NCBI GenBank assembly: GCA_015680685.1
Contig: MNCI01003975.1
Span: 121,628-185,627 of the forward strand
DNA length: 64,000 nucleotides
From: Gnetum montanum
Lineage: Eukaryota > Streptophyta > Gnetopsida > Gnetales > Gnetaceae
Reading direction: 5' to 3'
The notes under the pieces are model-generated. The model was not told the origin of the DNA. It saw only the letters and a list, made by a program, of their open reading frames with translations, and ran no database searches. The translations under genes were made by a program, and so were the position numbers. Positions 1 to 10,697 of the stretch are shown one piece after another; position 1 is the first letter of the stretch, and the number at the start of each line of letters is the position of its first letter.

Positions 1-1360
1 TTGTACAAATCAAAAATATAGAAGAGGTGGCTCAAAATAGCCATAACCCTGCATACTTAGCCTTCAAAAATCAACATAGTAAAAAGGATAAAGAGAAGGC
101 TAAAGCAACCATAGCGGCAATAGCGGAAACGCAACAACCAAACAAACCACCAGTAGCCCCTACTAACTATACTAGACCTACTCCAGTGACTGCACTAGAA
201 TCATCATCATCGCAGAATCCAACACAAAACCGTATGAGAAATTTTGAGAGGAAAGAACCTTCTCAATATACGTCGTTGCCTATGAAGCCATCCCAGCTAT
301 TCGATCAGCTACTGAAAGCTAGATTAATGAAACATAAATAGTTATTCCCCGTGGCCATCCAAAGACACGATCAGTTCTATCAACTTGTCCAGAACCCAAG
401 CCTAGCAACGCCAGATGAGCCTCCAGTGCCCAAAGGTTTTAGAATGGATCGCTTCTGCAATCATCACCAACGCAACGGGCACGACACGGATTACTGTTTG
501 ACTCTGAAGCAGGACATACAGCAAATGATCGATGAAGGCCAAATGACCTTTGATGAGGCCAACCCAGTCCAACCACAGAACCAGGCTATGGGGGTGTATA
601 AAGACCCTCTGAACACCAAAGAGGCGCCGTACATTATCAACACAATCTGCTTTGATGATGAACCCGAGACACCCAACATTAACATTGTCTACCCTGAATA
701 TAAACAACAAACACCTAACGAGCCATTTGTAGTCCATGTTCCTTCCACTCCATCCGCATCCCTGCCTCAACCATCATCCACCCTGCAAAAACCATATGTA
801 GTGCACGTACATCCCGTTGTCACTAGCTTGAATCTATCAACCCCTCCTACTCGGCCTACCCCTTTCATAGTCCAAGTACCACCCACCGTCGCAACAGTGG
901 AAGTCCAACCTCTGCCCAAACCAACCCCATACATCGTTAGGATACTTGGAAGTCCTAATGTTTACCAAGCCTCCACCTCACACACTCAAGGTAAACCTAG
1001 TCCTTACGTCATTAGGGTGTCCAGCCAATCTTCTGCCCAACCACATCCAACTTTCCAACTGCAACCTCACCTGGCACCATATGTGGTATGAATCCCAAGG
1101 CAACCTAAAGCTCTAAGACCAGCTCCACCTCCATGCCACATGCGAGAACGCTTAGCGGATAAGCTTACATGTGAACGCTTGGAGAAGGAGCGTCAACGGT
1201 TAGCTGTAGGGCCACCTAAACCCACTCCACTTAACGCCGTACCCATGATGCAACCCAATAGTCAACCAAACGCAGGCAACGAGGGTGAACCATTCAAAAA
1301 ACATGACATGTCTAAAAAATGGCTCCGAGCAAAAATGACGGGCCAACAAAGCATGAAATA
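1..1360 (+). pseudogene. Tat-like Ty3/gypsy gag remnant (T1)
   Basis: This is the C-terminal half of a retrotransposon Gag, the structural protein of the virus-like particle; its N-terminus lies before the window. A basic linker comes first, then a Cys/His motif at about 450-500 (FCNHHQRNGHDTDYC), typical of plant Tat-lineage Gag proteins. Between 718 and 1090 a short hydrophobic motif (P, Y or F, then V/I-V, a polar residue, V-P) recurs about six times. The reading frame is broken by TAG at 339-341, TGA at 1089-1091 (probably from CGA) and a frameshift near 1355. No ATG start is visible. T2 on the opposite strand is a clear relative. Assignment to the Tat/OTA group is from motif style, not a search. 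Confidence 0.8.
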
Positions 1361-2410
1361 AAACTGTTGGGGCCAATGGACCCAGTCACCGCTGATGCAA
1401 ACGCCCCCAGCAATAGAGACTTGGCAACGACTTTAACACAAGTCACACAAGCACTCAAGCAAAAGAACACTTCACTAAGCTTGTATGACTTGGTTCTTAC
1501 ATCCAAAACACATCGTAAAGCTTTGGTACGCATGTTAACGTTGATCCCAATAAGCGAGAACTTGCCCCCAAATGAACCATCCATTCATGCGGTAATGTAC
1601 TCGCCCCAAGGGTCAACCCCCAAACCACTAAGCTTCCACAACGATAACATTAAAGTGGATAAGAAAACATGGGAGGTAACAAAAACCCCCATGTTTATAA
1701 TGATACACATAAATCAGTTCAAGATACATACGGTCCACGTAGACGATGGAGTTGCTACGAACGTGGTACCATACCCCATCGTTGAACAACTAGGGCTGAC
1801 CGAGTTAATCAAACCAACTGCAACTACATGTTTAAAATCATTCAGCGGGTCACACGTGATGGTCAAAGGCATAGTGGCCTTAGACTTCATAGCGGGGGAC
1901 TAGTTTCCCATGTCCGCCGATTTCGTGGTGGTTGACGAAATACCGGGATTCAACCTAATATTAGGAAGACCCTGGTTGGCCCAACTGAAAGCGGTCTCAT
2001 CCCCTATACATAAAGAAATTCACCTACCTTATGAAGGTGGTGAAATCATCATACACGGGGAAGTGGCTACACCTATTGTTTCATCACACATGGACATGGA
2101 CCAAGGCTTAGAGGTTGAACTTGAAAAGCCTAGCCGAAACGACATAAACAAACAACAATCGGTAGGCAGTAATCCAAATCCACCTAAAACAGAAACACCT
2201 ACACCTAACATTGTACATACTCCTTCTCAATTAGAAACTAACATAGAACTCACCACAAATACCGAAACATCTAAAAACACTGATGCAAAAGCCATTCCAT
2301 CAGACGTCCCTTGGGTTGAATTACCATTCAACGTGATCAGCGAAGGGGACGCTGAATACAGAATCATACCCATTGATACATCGCCTAACATTAAAAAGAA
2401 AAAAATTTAA
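1361..2410 (+). pseudogene. T1 retropepsin-like protease region
   Basis: This continues the T1 polyprotein into an aspartic-protease domain, which would cleave Gag-Pol during particle maturation. The segment VHVDDGVATNVVP near 1736-1776 stands where the catalytic D-S/T-G is expected; here it reads D-D-G, so activity is doubtful. The family's closing motif FNLILGRPWLA is at about 1948-1983. One TAG stop (1901-1903) interrupts the domain; the T2 copy has a Lys codon at this place. After about 2000 the reading becomes hydrophilic and ends at 2410 without any RT, so pol has been lost. Identity as a retropepsin is well supported by the two flanking motifs and by T2. Confidence 0.82.
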
Positions 2411-2439
2411 AAATCCCTAAAATAATACTATCTCAATAT

Positions 2440-2705
2440 GTCCGAAATGACGTTAAACTATAACTCATCCGAAATGACATTAAACTACAACAAATCAGAA
2501 AAAACATTAAACTACACTCCCTGTCCGGAACGACGTTAAAGTATCATGTCCGCAATGACATAAAACTAGCCACAATCAGAAATGGTTAGTCAACCGAGAA
2601 ACCCACCTGCATTATTCAAAATGTTACTTGTTTACAACTGTGGCCCGCAATGGCCTTAAACTACGCATCTGGCCCGCAATGGCCTTAAACTAGATCACAC
2701 ACTTG
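2440..2705 (+). repeat. Degenerate tandem array with dyad units (T1)
   Basis: About eight units, spaced roughly 25-30 bp, share the pattern arm-6 nt-arm followed by TTAAACT. Clear units are at 2440-2451 (GTC/GAC), 2523-2534 (GTC/GAC), 2548-2559 (GTC/GAC), 2642-2655 (GGCC/GGCC) and 2671-2684 (GGCC/GGCC). A weaker set near 2467, 2494 and 2575 is eroded. The units differ in sequence, but the arms stay complementary. The reverse complement matches the array at 4570-4790. From 2706 to 2988 only AT-rich spacer is visible. Confidence 0.8.
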
Positions 2706-2988
2706 TACTTTGGTTTCCTCTTTTGTTTATCATTACGATTTATAATTACATCCGCACATTACACTTAAAACACAAAACAAAAAAAAATAATAAACCAAAA
2801 TATTTTACATTGCCGTGTTGTGTGTGCAATCAAGCTCAAAATCAACAAACAAAATTTTTTACATGCAATGCTGTACAATTATAATTATCAACTGTTTCCG
2901 TCCATCTCAAAATCTTCAATTTACAATTCCCATATCAATTTAAGTTAACATAGTTCCAAAGGCAAAACTAAAAACAAAACTAAAAAAA

Positions 2989-3436
2989 CTAAGCATCTGG
3001 GATGGGAGGATCGTCCCCTTTAGATCCACCAGCGTCAAGGGCCCCCGCTCCACTGGGGCCAGCTTCTTGGACATCGTCACCACCTTCATCCTGAAAATAC
3101 AAAATGAGACAACCAATATAAGAACAAGAGAGCATCAAAATTTCAAGAATTATTTAGAAAATCAATTTCATAATGACAAAACGCTTACCATAGGAGATCC
3201 CCCTAAGCCAAATTCCAGCCGACGAAGGATTTCCTCTTCCGAGACACTAGTCCAATCTGTCTCACCAAGGCCTAGGTCAATGTCTACCAAGGCCTTTCCC
3301 TTGTCAATAGTCAACCAGGTAGGACGTTTCAGAGGAAATTCACCCACAGACACTTCCCCATGTACGCGTCCTGCGATCCCACAGTCTCTGTTTCCTTCCA
3401 GCTGGAGACCGACGATTTCGGACGGTACATCTAGGA
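2989..3436 (-). pseudogene. Antisense additional ORF with intron, copy 1
   Basis: On the strand opposite T1 gag lies an ORF that reads well only if a 98-bp intron (3091-3188) is removed. Exon 1 (3189 to about 3430) ends at a GTAAGC donor; exon 2 (2989-3090) starts after a TTTTCAG acceptor, keeps phase 0 and ends at TAG. The protein has an acidic middle (VDIDLG, EEEILRRLEF) and a Gly/Asp/Pro-rich tail ending PPIPDA. Tat-lineage elements are known to carry extra ORFs between pol and the 3' LTR, some of them antisense, and this fits. A related copy lies on + at 3437-4240. The start codon is unclear because the reading runs into the inverted junction near 3436. Function unknown. Confidence 0.6.
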
Positions 3437-4240
3437 TCTTGAGGAATGTAAAGCCTTCATGGAAGCCCAAGTGGATAACTTGGGGGCCTTACAGACCAAG
3501 GAGATCATGTGGGCCCATTATTGGCATGCCATCCATGACAAGGTTACCTTCTCTGAAGAGTTGCACAAGTAGTAGATGTAGATGAACTTGATCTTCCTAA
3601 AGGTACAAGATTGAAAGGATTACAATGCTTGGGTCCTAGAGCGGGATAAGACACAAAAGGATCACAAGCGTAAGTATGAGGCTAATCAGGAGGCATACCT
3701 AAATTCATTAAAGAGGGAGACAACTAAATGGAAAAACAAAAATCTATTTATCTAGGGTATTTAGGCTAAGAGTGTGTTTAACCTCTTTAAATGCACTTTA
3801 ACAGTGGTGAAGTCTCCTACTCCTCATATTACTATAGCTATGGATGAGGTTTCTATGACTATGGTCTCATGAGAACCACCATCATGGATAGGTGTAGATA
3901 GGATCAATATTTTCATAGTCATCAATTTTGGGGATATTGACTAGGTTAATATGATGAAGAACTAGATTCTCCAATATTTGGAGACTAGTCTTCATCATCT
4001 TCCCTGAGAGTTTATAGAGCCAGATTCCCCATAAGTCTGATGGCTTTTATGTTTTATGCTTAAAGTTTTTGTTCTGCATTTGTTTATGTCATAGTTTTGG
4101 TTATGCTAGTTACTAATTGGTTGTATGTTGTTATGTCATAGATTGTAGGAGGTCCAAGTGGTGTAGGCAATGATGATGATGATGATGATGCATCACCTCC
4201 TCCCTCTCTAGATTTCTCCTTAACACCACCAGATGCATGA
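3437..4240 (+). pseudogene. Antisense additional ORF, copy 2 (belongs to T2)
   Basis: This is the inverted relative of the ORF at 2989-3436, lying antisense to T2 gag. A charged, helix-prone stretch with many Lys/Glu (about 3440-3760) is followed by a segment resembling copy 1 (PSWIGVDR against PTWLTIDK, then ILQYLE against ILRRLE). A last exon at 4149-4240 follows an acceptor-like TTGTAG and ends with an Asp run encoded by (GAT)n at 4171-4190 and the tail TPPDA before TGA. The shared tail and exon boundary make homology likely. Several stops (for example TAG TAG near 3570) and an eroded donor near 4005 show that it is dead. Confidence 0.55.
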
Positions 4241-4569
4241 TGTGATAGATTAGATTATTTTATGTTGGACATTGTATGGCCTATGTTGGTCAATGCTTAA
4301 TTTATAGACATTTTAACACTTATTGTGTATTGTTTTAAGATTTATGCCACAGAGTTTGGTCATGGCTATATATATATTATTTTGAAATTTTTGAAATTTT
4401 AAGTTTCAATTTTAGTTTGGGCTATATATGTTGTTGATGGTTTCACTACTTTAAAGTTTTAAGGTTATAAATGTTATAAGTAAGGCTATGCTACTAATGC
4501 CTATGTTGGCTATGTTGAAAAAGTTAGGTTATAAGACAATGAATGGCCATAGGATAAGGGATTCTTACC
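4241..4569. other. AT-rich spacer of T2
   Basis: No domain, PBS, PPT or LTR end is visible. The stretch is T-rich on +, with repeated short words such as GGCTATATAT and TATGTTGG. It separates the extra ORF from the tandem array. Confidence 0.5.
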
Positions 4570-4790
4570 AGTTTTGAGCCATGGCAAGCCACATGTTTAT
4601 CACCATTTTAAGGCCATGGCAAGCCACATGTTTATCATCATTTTTAGGCCATGGAAAGTTGTGATTCCATTTTAGAGTCTTAGTAGACTATAATGCTAGT
4701 TTAAAGTCTTAGAGGACTGTAGTGCTAATTTAAGGCCTTGGTAGACTATAGGTTTGCCAATTTTAGGCCATGGTGGACCCTCATTAAAAG
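4570..4790 (+). repeat. Degenerate tandem array with dyad units (T2)
   Basis: About seven units of 29-37 bp follow the pattern TTTTAA/TTTAA, left arm, spacer, right arm. Two early units (from 4576 and 4612) carry GGC...GCC arms. The units at 4677-4688 and 4706-4717 carry GTC...GAC, and each extends to a 4-bp AGTC/GACT stem. This is the same array as 2440-2705, seen from the other strand. 4791-5019 is low-complexity spacer. Confidence 0.78.
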
Positions 4791-5019
4791 GAACTAACAT
4801 TTTTTTGCAGTTTTCTATTTAAAAATTTTTATGGCTTTTCTAGTTTTGAAATTTTTATGAGGCTTTTGATGTTTACAACAAGCATAAAAGAAAAGAAAGG
4901 GAAAGGCTTTAATAAATAAATGCAAATGAAAGGAAAAGCTTAGGCTACATGCATGAAAGAATAAAATAAAGTATGTAAAAAGGCATCACAAGTCAATAAA
5001 TAAAAATTAGGCTACATGG

Positions 5020-7310
5020 CTATCAGTGCATCTGGTTATAAGGGCATGGTGTGGAAGGATGAAGGGATGCTTTACTTGTGTAGACTCTTCCTAATCTTTG
5101 AAAGATTAGAAAATGTGTAAGGTTTTCTTTGCATAAGTTTGTATTTGCCATTCCCTTTGCTGATGATGTTAAAAGGGAGTTCATCCCATAACACATCCTA
5201 CTACCCATTGTTACCATCATTCGCTTTCTCCTCTTTCTTGGGTTGCCGGATTTCATGGCTGAGAGCTTCTTCTTGAACCTCCACTTTAGACCCCTATTCT
5301 ATGTCCATGTTCTTGATAGCTAGGGGCACTATGTTATCACCATGAATGATGATTTCACCTCCATCATAAAGGTTAATATCTTGGTGGATGGGTAAGGACA
5401 CAGCTTGTAATTAAGCCAACCAAGATTTTCCCAAGATAAGGTTAAATCCTAGCATCTCCTCCACCATTAAGAAATCTACAATTACGGGAAATTTATCCCC
5501 TGCTACAAAATCCAAGGATATAGATCCCTTGATAGTAATGATTGATCTATTGAAAGACTTGAGAGTGGTTGTTAATGTATGTTGTATTTTCTCTGTTAAG
5601 CCTAATTGCTCAAGGATGGTGCATGGGATAAATTTTATTATAGCCCCATCATCCACATGCATCCAATGCACCTTAAGTTGCCCCATCCATATGGTTATCA
5701 ATAAACGAGCCCTAGTTACCTCACCATTTTGGTGATTGCCCTTGATTTCATGAGGGTGAAATACTAAGAATGTTGACTTCCCTTCCCTTGGTGAAGAAGG
5801 AACCATTATCGCATGGATAGATTCCTCGTTAGTAAGGATGTCCTCACTAAAGGGGATGGAAGTCAACATCCTGACTAGTTCTTCATGAGCTGCGGCAGAA
5901 GTCATGATCAGGTCATACAAGCTCAAAGTTATGTTCTTCTACTTGAGGGACTATCTGACCTGATCCATTTCACTAGGAAAGTTTTTGTCATTAACCATGG
6001 GCTTGTTGCCCTAGTTGTGCTTCACTTCATCCATGAGCCCCAAAATGTGAAATTTGACCTTAGGCTATTACTGATGGGGCTACTCCTCTTTCTTTTAGCT
6101 ATGGATTTTTGGATCCTTCCATGGTTTGTTAGTTAATGATAGTTGGACAAAGGAAGTCATGGTTATAGATGATATGGGATTGGGCTTCAATGGACTCACT
6201 TCCTTTCATGCCTCATTCTACTAGTCATACTTGTTAGGCTTTTGCTAATGCTTCTTCCTCTACTTGGTTGAAGCCTTTTGGTTGTCACTTGTTGGTTTTG
6301 AGGAAGATGCTATGTCATTGGCCATCATGGGAGGTTATTTCATGGTCACGTTAGTTGGTTGGGCTATGGCTAGTTGAGTTATAGTGGGCTAAGGCATCCT
6401 GATGACAAAAGGTTTTCTTAGAGGCATTTGTGATGGTACTCTCACAACAAAGAGGAATCTTGAGCTAGTGGAAACTGAAGAAGCCCTTTCATCATGAGGG
6501 GGTACTCGAATCACAAATGGTTCTCTTATGAGTCTCCAATTATAATATATGTTGAATGATAATATAATATATGTAGCATTATTGGCATTCAATGAGCCTT
6601 TGTACACCTACATCAATTGGTTCTATGATTGGATAGGGTTAGATGCATCTAGAACCAACTCTCCCCTATCTATCATCTTCTGTAGATCATCCTTTAACAT
6701 AAGGTAGAAATTTTTGTTATGACCAGGAAGTTGGTGATAGTGACAAAAGTGGTCTAACTTAAAATATTTAGGTAACTATGGGTCATCTTTTTTTGCTCTA
6801 CTAGGATCCTTGGCTATCTCACATAGCCTATCATGCTTCTTTTAGGAAGCTTTGGGCAGCTATTTATATTGAATACATCCACTTTTCAATAATTAGTATA
6901 ACAACTAAGATGGTTTTACAGTAGCCTAGTATATTTAGACTTGTCCTTCCTTTCAAAGTTGGTTCTAGTTGTTATCAATGTAGAGGCTGTAGAGGTTGAT
7001 GGCTAATTATCATAGTTATTAGTAGGGGCTTTGGGTGGGTTAGTCCTCAGCCCCTGGTTAGTGGTCTTGACCTCTTTGGTTACTATTACTATGACCACAT
7101 TATTATGTTTACTCTTCTCCTTGTCCCTACATGTATGTTGACTTTTGTATGTTAAGTAGGTCAGATCATGACCAGCATCCATTGCATCCTCTATATTTGT
7201 AGTTTGAGAGAATGCTTGGCTAAGTGTCCATGGATCAAGATAGTATAGCTTGGATTTAATGAAATCATTGACCACCTCCTTCAATATAGCCAATAGGTGA
7301 GTTCTTGCCT
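5020..7310 (-). pseudogene. Tat-like gag-protease remnant (T2)
   Basis: This is the inverted counterpart of T1. Reading down the minus strand, a Gag linker lies at about 7300-7003 (NIED, then a Lys-rich stretch matching T1). The eroded Cys/His region is near 6700. The repeated hydrophobic motif (PFVIRVP, then PFVIRMP) is at about 6520-6390. The protease domain is the best-preserved part (5926-5411): VDDGAI at the active-site position and FNLILGKSWLA at the end. A downstream acidic tail decays to about 5023. Neither RT nor LTRs are visible. At about 7310 it is cut off by the start of A1 sequence. Many stops and frameshifts make it non-functional. Confidence 0.8.
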
Positions 7311-7376
7311 ACCACCATGAGTCCACAACCACCTCAAAGAATAATCATCTCTCCAAAAAGAGAAAAAAAGAGAAAA

Positions 7377-7560
7377 AAGAAGGGCCTTAATTAGAGGGGC
7401 ACCTTCAGTCTCTTCAACTCCATAACCAATGCTTGTAGCCCATTATTGTGTATAAGGGATGTTCTTTGAATGTTCATTATTATTATTATTATTATTTATT
7501 TTCTTTATTTTTTTAATTTTAAATATTTTTTTTGAAATGGGAACCACACCATGCAAAGAC
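7377..7560. repeat. Family A conserved non-coding block, copy in A1
   Basis: This block (GGGCCTTA...AGAGG, CATAACCAATGCTTG, AAGGGATG, ACCACACCATGCAAAGAC) recurs at 24790-24895, 39610-39860 and 63335-63515. It is the most recognisable non-coding segment shared by all four long A copies. Here it contains a (TTA)n run at about 7470-7500. 7561-8090 continues A-specific spacer without coding signs. Confidence 0.75.
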
Positions 7561-8092
7561 ATAGCTTTCTTTTTATTGGCCAATGGAGGAGTGATGTTAC
7601 ATTCCAAGAGGAGTTATAAACCACACAAAGGATGTCAAGAAGAGAACCAAAAATTTCCCCTTGAGGTCACACCCTTTGTCATTCCCACTTGGTCATTTCC
7701 TCTTTCTTCAAGGTACAATGATCATTGATGAATTTTAGTTTCATAATAGAATATCCAAATTACTTTCATGACAAAGATGTTTTATTGAAAGAATTGGAGG
7801 GATGGATGAGGTGGTCTCACTAATTTACACAATTACTTATCCAATCATCTTGATAGTATAGCAAAAAAACTCAACATATATTGTTGACTTTTGCATTATG
7901 ACTTGGCAATATTATTAACAAAAACATAAAATACATTCATAAACATAAAGAAAATGACTTAAGAAAAGAGAAAATTATAAATAAATGAAAAACATATTAA
8001 GAATTAGAAAACTTTTAACAAACTACAAAAATAATTTAAAAATTGTAAAACAAAAAAGTAAAAAGCACTTATTAGTTCTTGATTTAGAATGG

Positions 8093-8115
8093 GGGATCTC
8101 CTCCATGACTAAGAT
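8093..8115 (-). promoter_or_regulatory. Internal PPT-like motif (A1)
   Basis: On the minus strand the sequence TTAGTCATGGAGGAG resembles the 3' PPT of family A (AGTCATGGGGGTA beside the 62123 LTR end). It lies inside the element, about 2.6 kb from the PBS. Similar motifs occur in the other A copies. Confidence 0.45.
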
Positions 8116-8949
8116 TAAAGGTAGGACAAGAGCTAATAAGTGGATTGGTTGATTCCATGCATCTTTTAAATGGTTTTTCACTCTTATTTCCAAGCCATTG
8201 GGTGTCTTCTAATTTAGTGGCTACTGTGTAGAATGGTTTTTGCTCACATGTTTTTGAAATTTGTTTTGGGTTATGTTAATATTTTGAATTTCTAGCCCAC
8301 AACTGCACTGTTTACTATTAGTAGTGATGCATGGATTCTTCTATCTCTCCACAATGATAGGTTCATCATTTTTATCCTATGTTGGAGTGGTGATGGTTGT
8401 CGGCTTTTGTGTATGATCATCAGACATCATTTTTGTGAGAAAGGATGTTGCACCAGATTGGCCTTTTGTAGGTTTCAATGCACAAATAAGTCTAAGTTTT
8501 GTGCTTGTTTGAGGAAACTACCCTAAATAATGTACATTTCTAAGGTTGTGTTTTAGATCTACTAACATTATCATTTTCGTGTATGTTCATAGCAAAAGTG
8601 GCATTCTTTCATTGATGTTGTTGTGTTGAACCTTCTTGTGTTGTTAGCAGTGACATATGGTAGAAGCAAGTATGAGAATATTGAAGATATGACGAAGGAT
8701 GAGAGGTATGAGATGGTGATACTTCAAATGATGTTGCATGTTAATGATATTTGGGAGAGTGGTAGTAGTGATTTTAGGTAGAGGAAGTAGAACTAGTTGG
8801 GAAAATAGAATGTTGAACATAATATTCATATGGGTTTGACTGGCCAAAGGGTAGCATTGGTTTGATGATGGGCTCTCCCACAACTATGGGTTTTTCGATT
8901 GTGATTGAGAGTAGTTTTGAGGCTGATAAGAAGTCCCACTAGGATAGTA

Positions 8950-10565
8950 TGATTGGTTGTAGGACTATCTATAATTACCTTGTAATTTCCTAGGCATTTT
9001 CTTTTGTACAAACTTGAGATTTAAAGTAAAAGCCCAATACTCATGTAGATGTAACATGACCGAGAAATCACCCTTTGGATGATCATATAGGTAGATGTCA
9101 CATCCATCATAATCTTTTGCGGTCAAGTCTATAGCCTCTTTTTCTACAACCATTTTTTATTTTTACTAATAAGTGTTCCTACCTATTTCTTTGTTCTTTC
9201 TCCTCCTCTTGTTTTGTTCACTCAATTCATTTTGTGTTACTCTCTCCTCTATGGCTTTTACATAAGTTGTAACGTTTTTGTTCATCAATTCACACATCTT
9301 ACCTATCCTTGCTTCAAACTCATTGATAGACTTTTGTATTAGCAAGTTTTGTTGTGAAATCACCTCATCAAGAGCTACCTCTTTTTCCTCATCATAGATA
9401 TGGATCCTTTTCTTTTGAAGAGTTGTGTCCCATTTATATTCCCCTACATTCTCTTGCTTATATAGCTCTACTTCTTCTTTTTCCACCCACTCGATTAGCC
9501 TTTGTATCTAATGGGCTTTTAGTTTGTATAATTGACCTTAGGCATAAATCCCAAGGCCCTCCCTTGTTTGAATACAAATCCCATCTATGATGTGGAAAAG
9601 TTGCTCTATTTAAGAGAAATCATGGCCAAGATATCTATGTAGTAGTGAATAGTATCTATCCAAGGACACATCTAAGGGTTCATGATTTTCTTGTTCCACC
9701 CTTGGATTTGTTTTCTTAGGTTGGACACTCTCACATAGGTTTGGTATTTTTTGTTGAAAAGTTCCAGCATTGTGAACCACTAGTGGATTAAATTTAGTTC
9801 CAATGATCTATACCAACTTTCAACATCATCAACTAGTATCCTAGGAAATAGCTTAAGCGTTTTCCACTTGCATTCAATATTTTGCAAGGCACAAGAATCA
9901 TGGAAGGCTTGTAAGTGATGGTATGGATCAGAACTATAGCCTCCCCTAAATTTAGCAATGTTGTCCATATCAAGCCATTTGATGCGACTCTCCCTTTGAT
10001 GCCTTTGGGGTATTTGAATTGTCTCCCTAATGTGTGTCATGTCCATAGTAGCCAACAATGGATCATCTTCATCAAACAAGTCATGTTGACGATCTCTATT
10101 TCTATTTGTCTAATAGTAATGATCTTGTCTATGCTCATTTTGATGTCTTTGATTTTGCCCTTGGGTTTGATTTCTATCTTCATCTTGACCCCATAGTGAA
10201 GCTCTATCTCTATACCTATGTTCATCTTCATCAGAACTAGATGTTAAAGAGGAAGAGGAAGATGGTAAATTGGGAGAGTCTCCATGTCTCCTGTATCTTC
10301 CCCCATGGTCCCTTGATCTATCTTTTATAGATTTAGAGGAGGTTCTACACCTTGAGGCCCTTCTTATTCTAAGACTTTTACCATCTCCTTTAGGATTGTT
10401 TGTACTAGTTGAATGTAGTCCTTGCATGTAGTAAGGGTGGAAATGAGCATATGAAACCCCTACTTGAGGTTGTCCACTCAAATTCTCTTTAGTATAGAAC
10501 CTATCATTTCTCCTATGACTATTTTCATCATACGATGCATTATTGGTCCTATGTGAAGAAGACAT
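8950..10565 (-). pseudogene. A1 gag gene, broken
   Basis: Gag starts at an ATG at 10565 (MSSSHR), 130 bp inside the LTR; A-full has the matching start MTSSHR at 31735. An Arg/Ser- and Asp/Glu-rich N-terminus is followed by the conserved core: DPYHHLQAFHDSC near 9930-9890 and LKLFPRILVDDVESWY near 9860-9810. A helical, charged segment follows (9486-9166). The reading then decays through 9153-8826. Frame changes occur near 10110 and 9780. This is the only gene left in A1, so the element would have depended on pol supplied by relatives such as A-full. Confidence 0.75.
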
Positions 10566-10680
10566 GTTTTTATTTAATAATGTGTGTGATTTAAAATATT
10601 AATATTTTTAGAGAGATAAATTGTTAATACCTTTACAATGATCATTTATAACATAACTAATCTAGATAACTAGCATCTTC

Positions 10681-10697
10681 CTTGGCAACAACGCTAA
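10681..10697 (-). promoter_or_regulatory. Primer-binding site of A1
   Basis: On the minus strand, TTAGCGTTGTTGCCAAG directly follows the LTR end. It is a mutated form of the site complementary to the 3' end of tRNA-Asp seen in A-full (TTGGTGTCGTTGCCGGG). Confidence 0.7.

Noticed and set aside
5529-6136. Plus-strand open frames with hydrophobic stretches
   Set aside because: They are antisense shadows of the T2 protease and Gag linker, which have clear family motifs on the minus strand.
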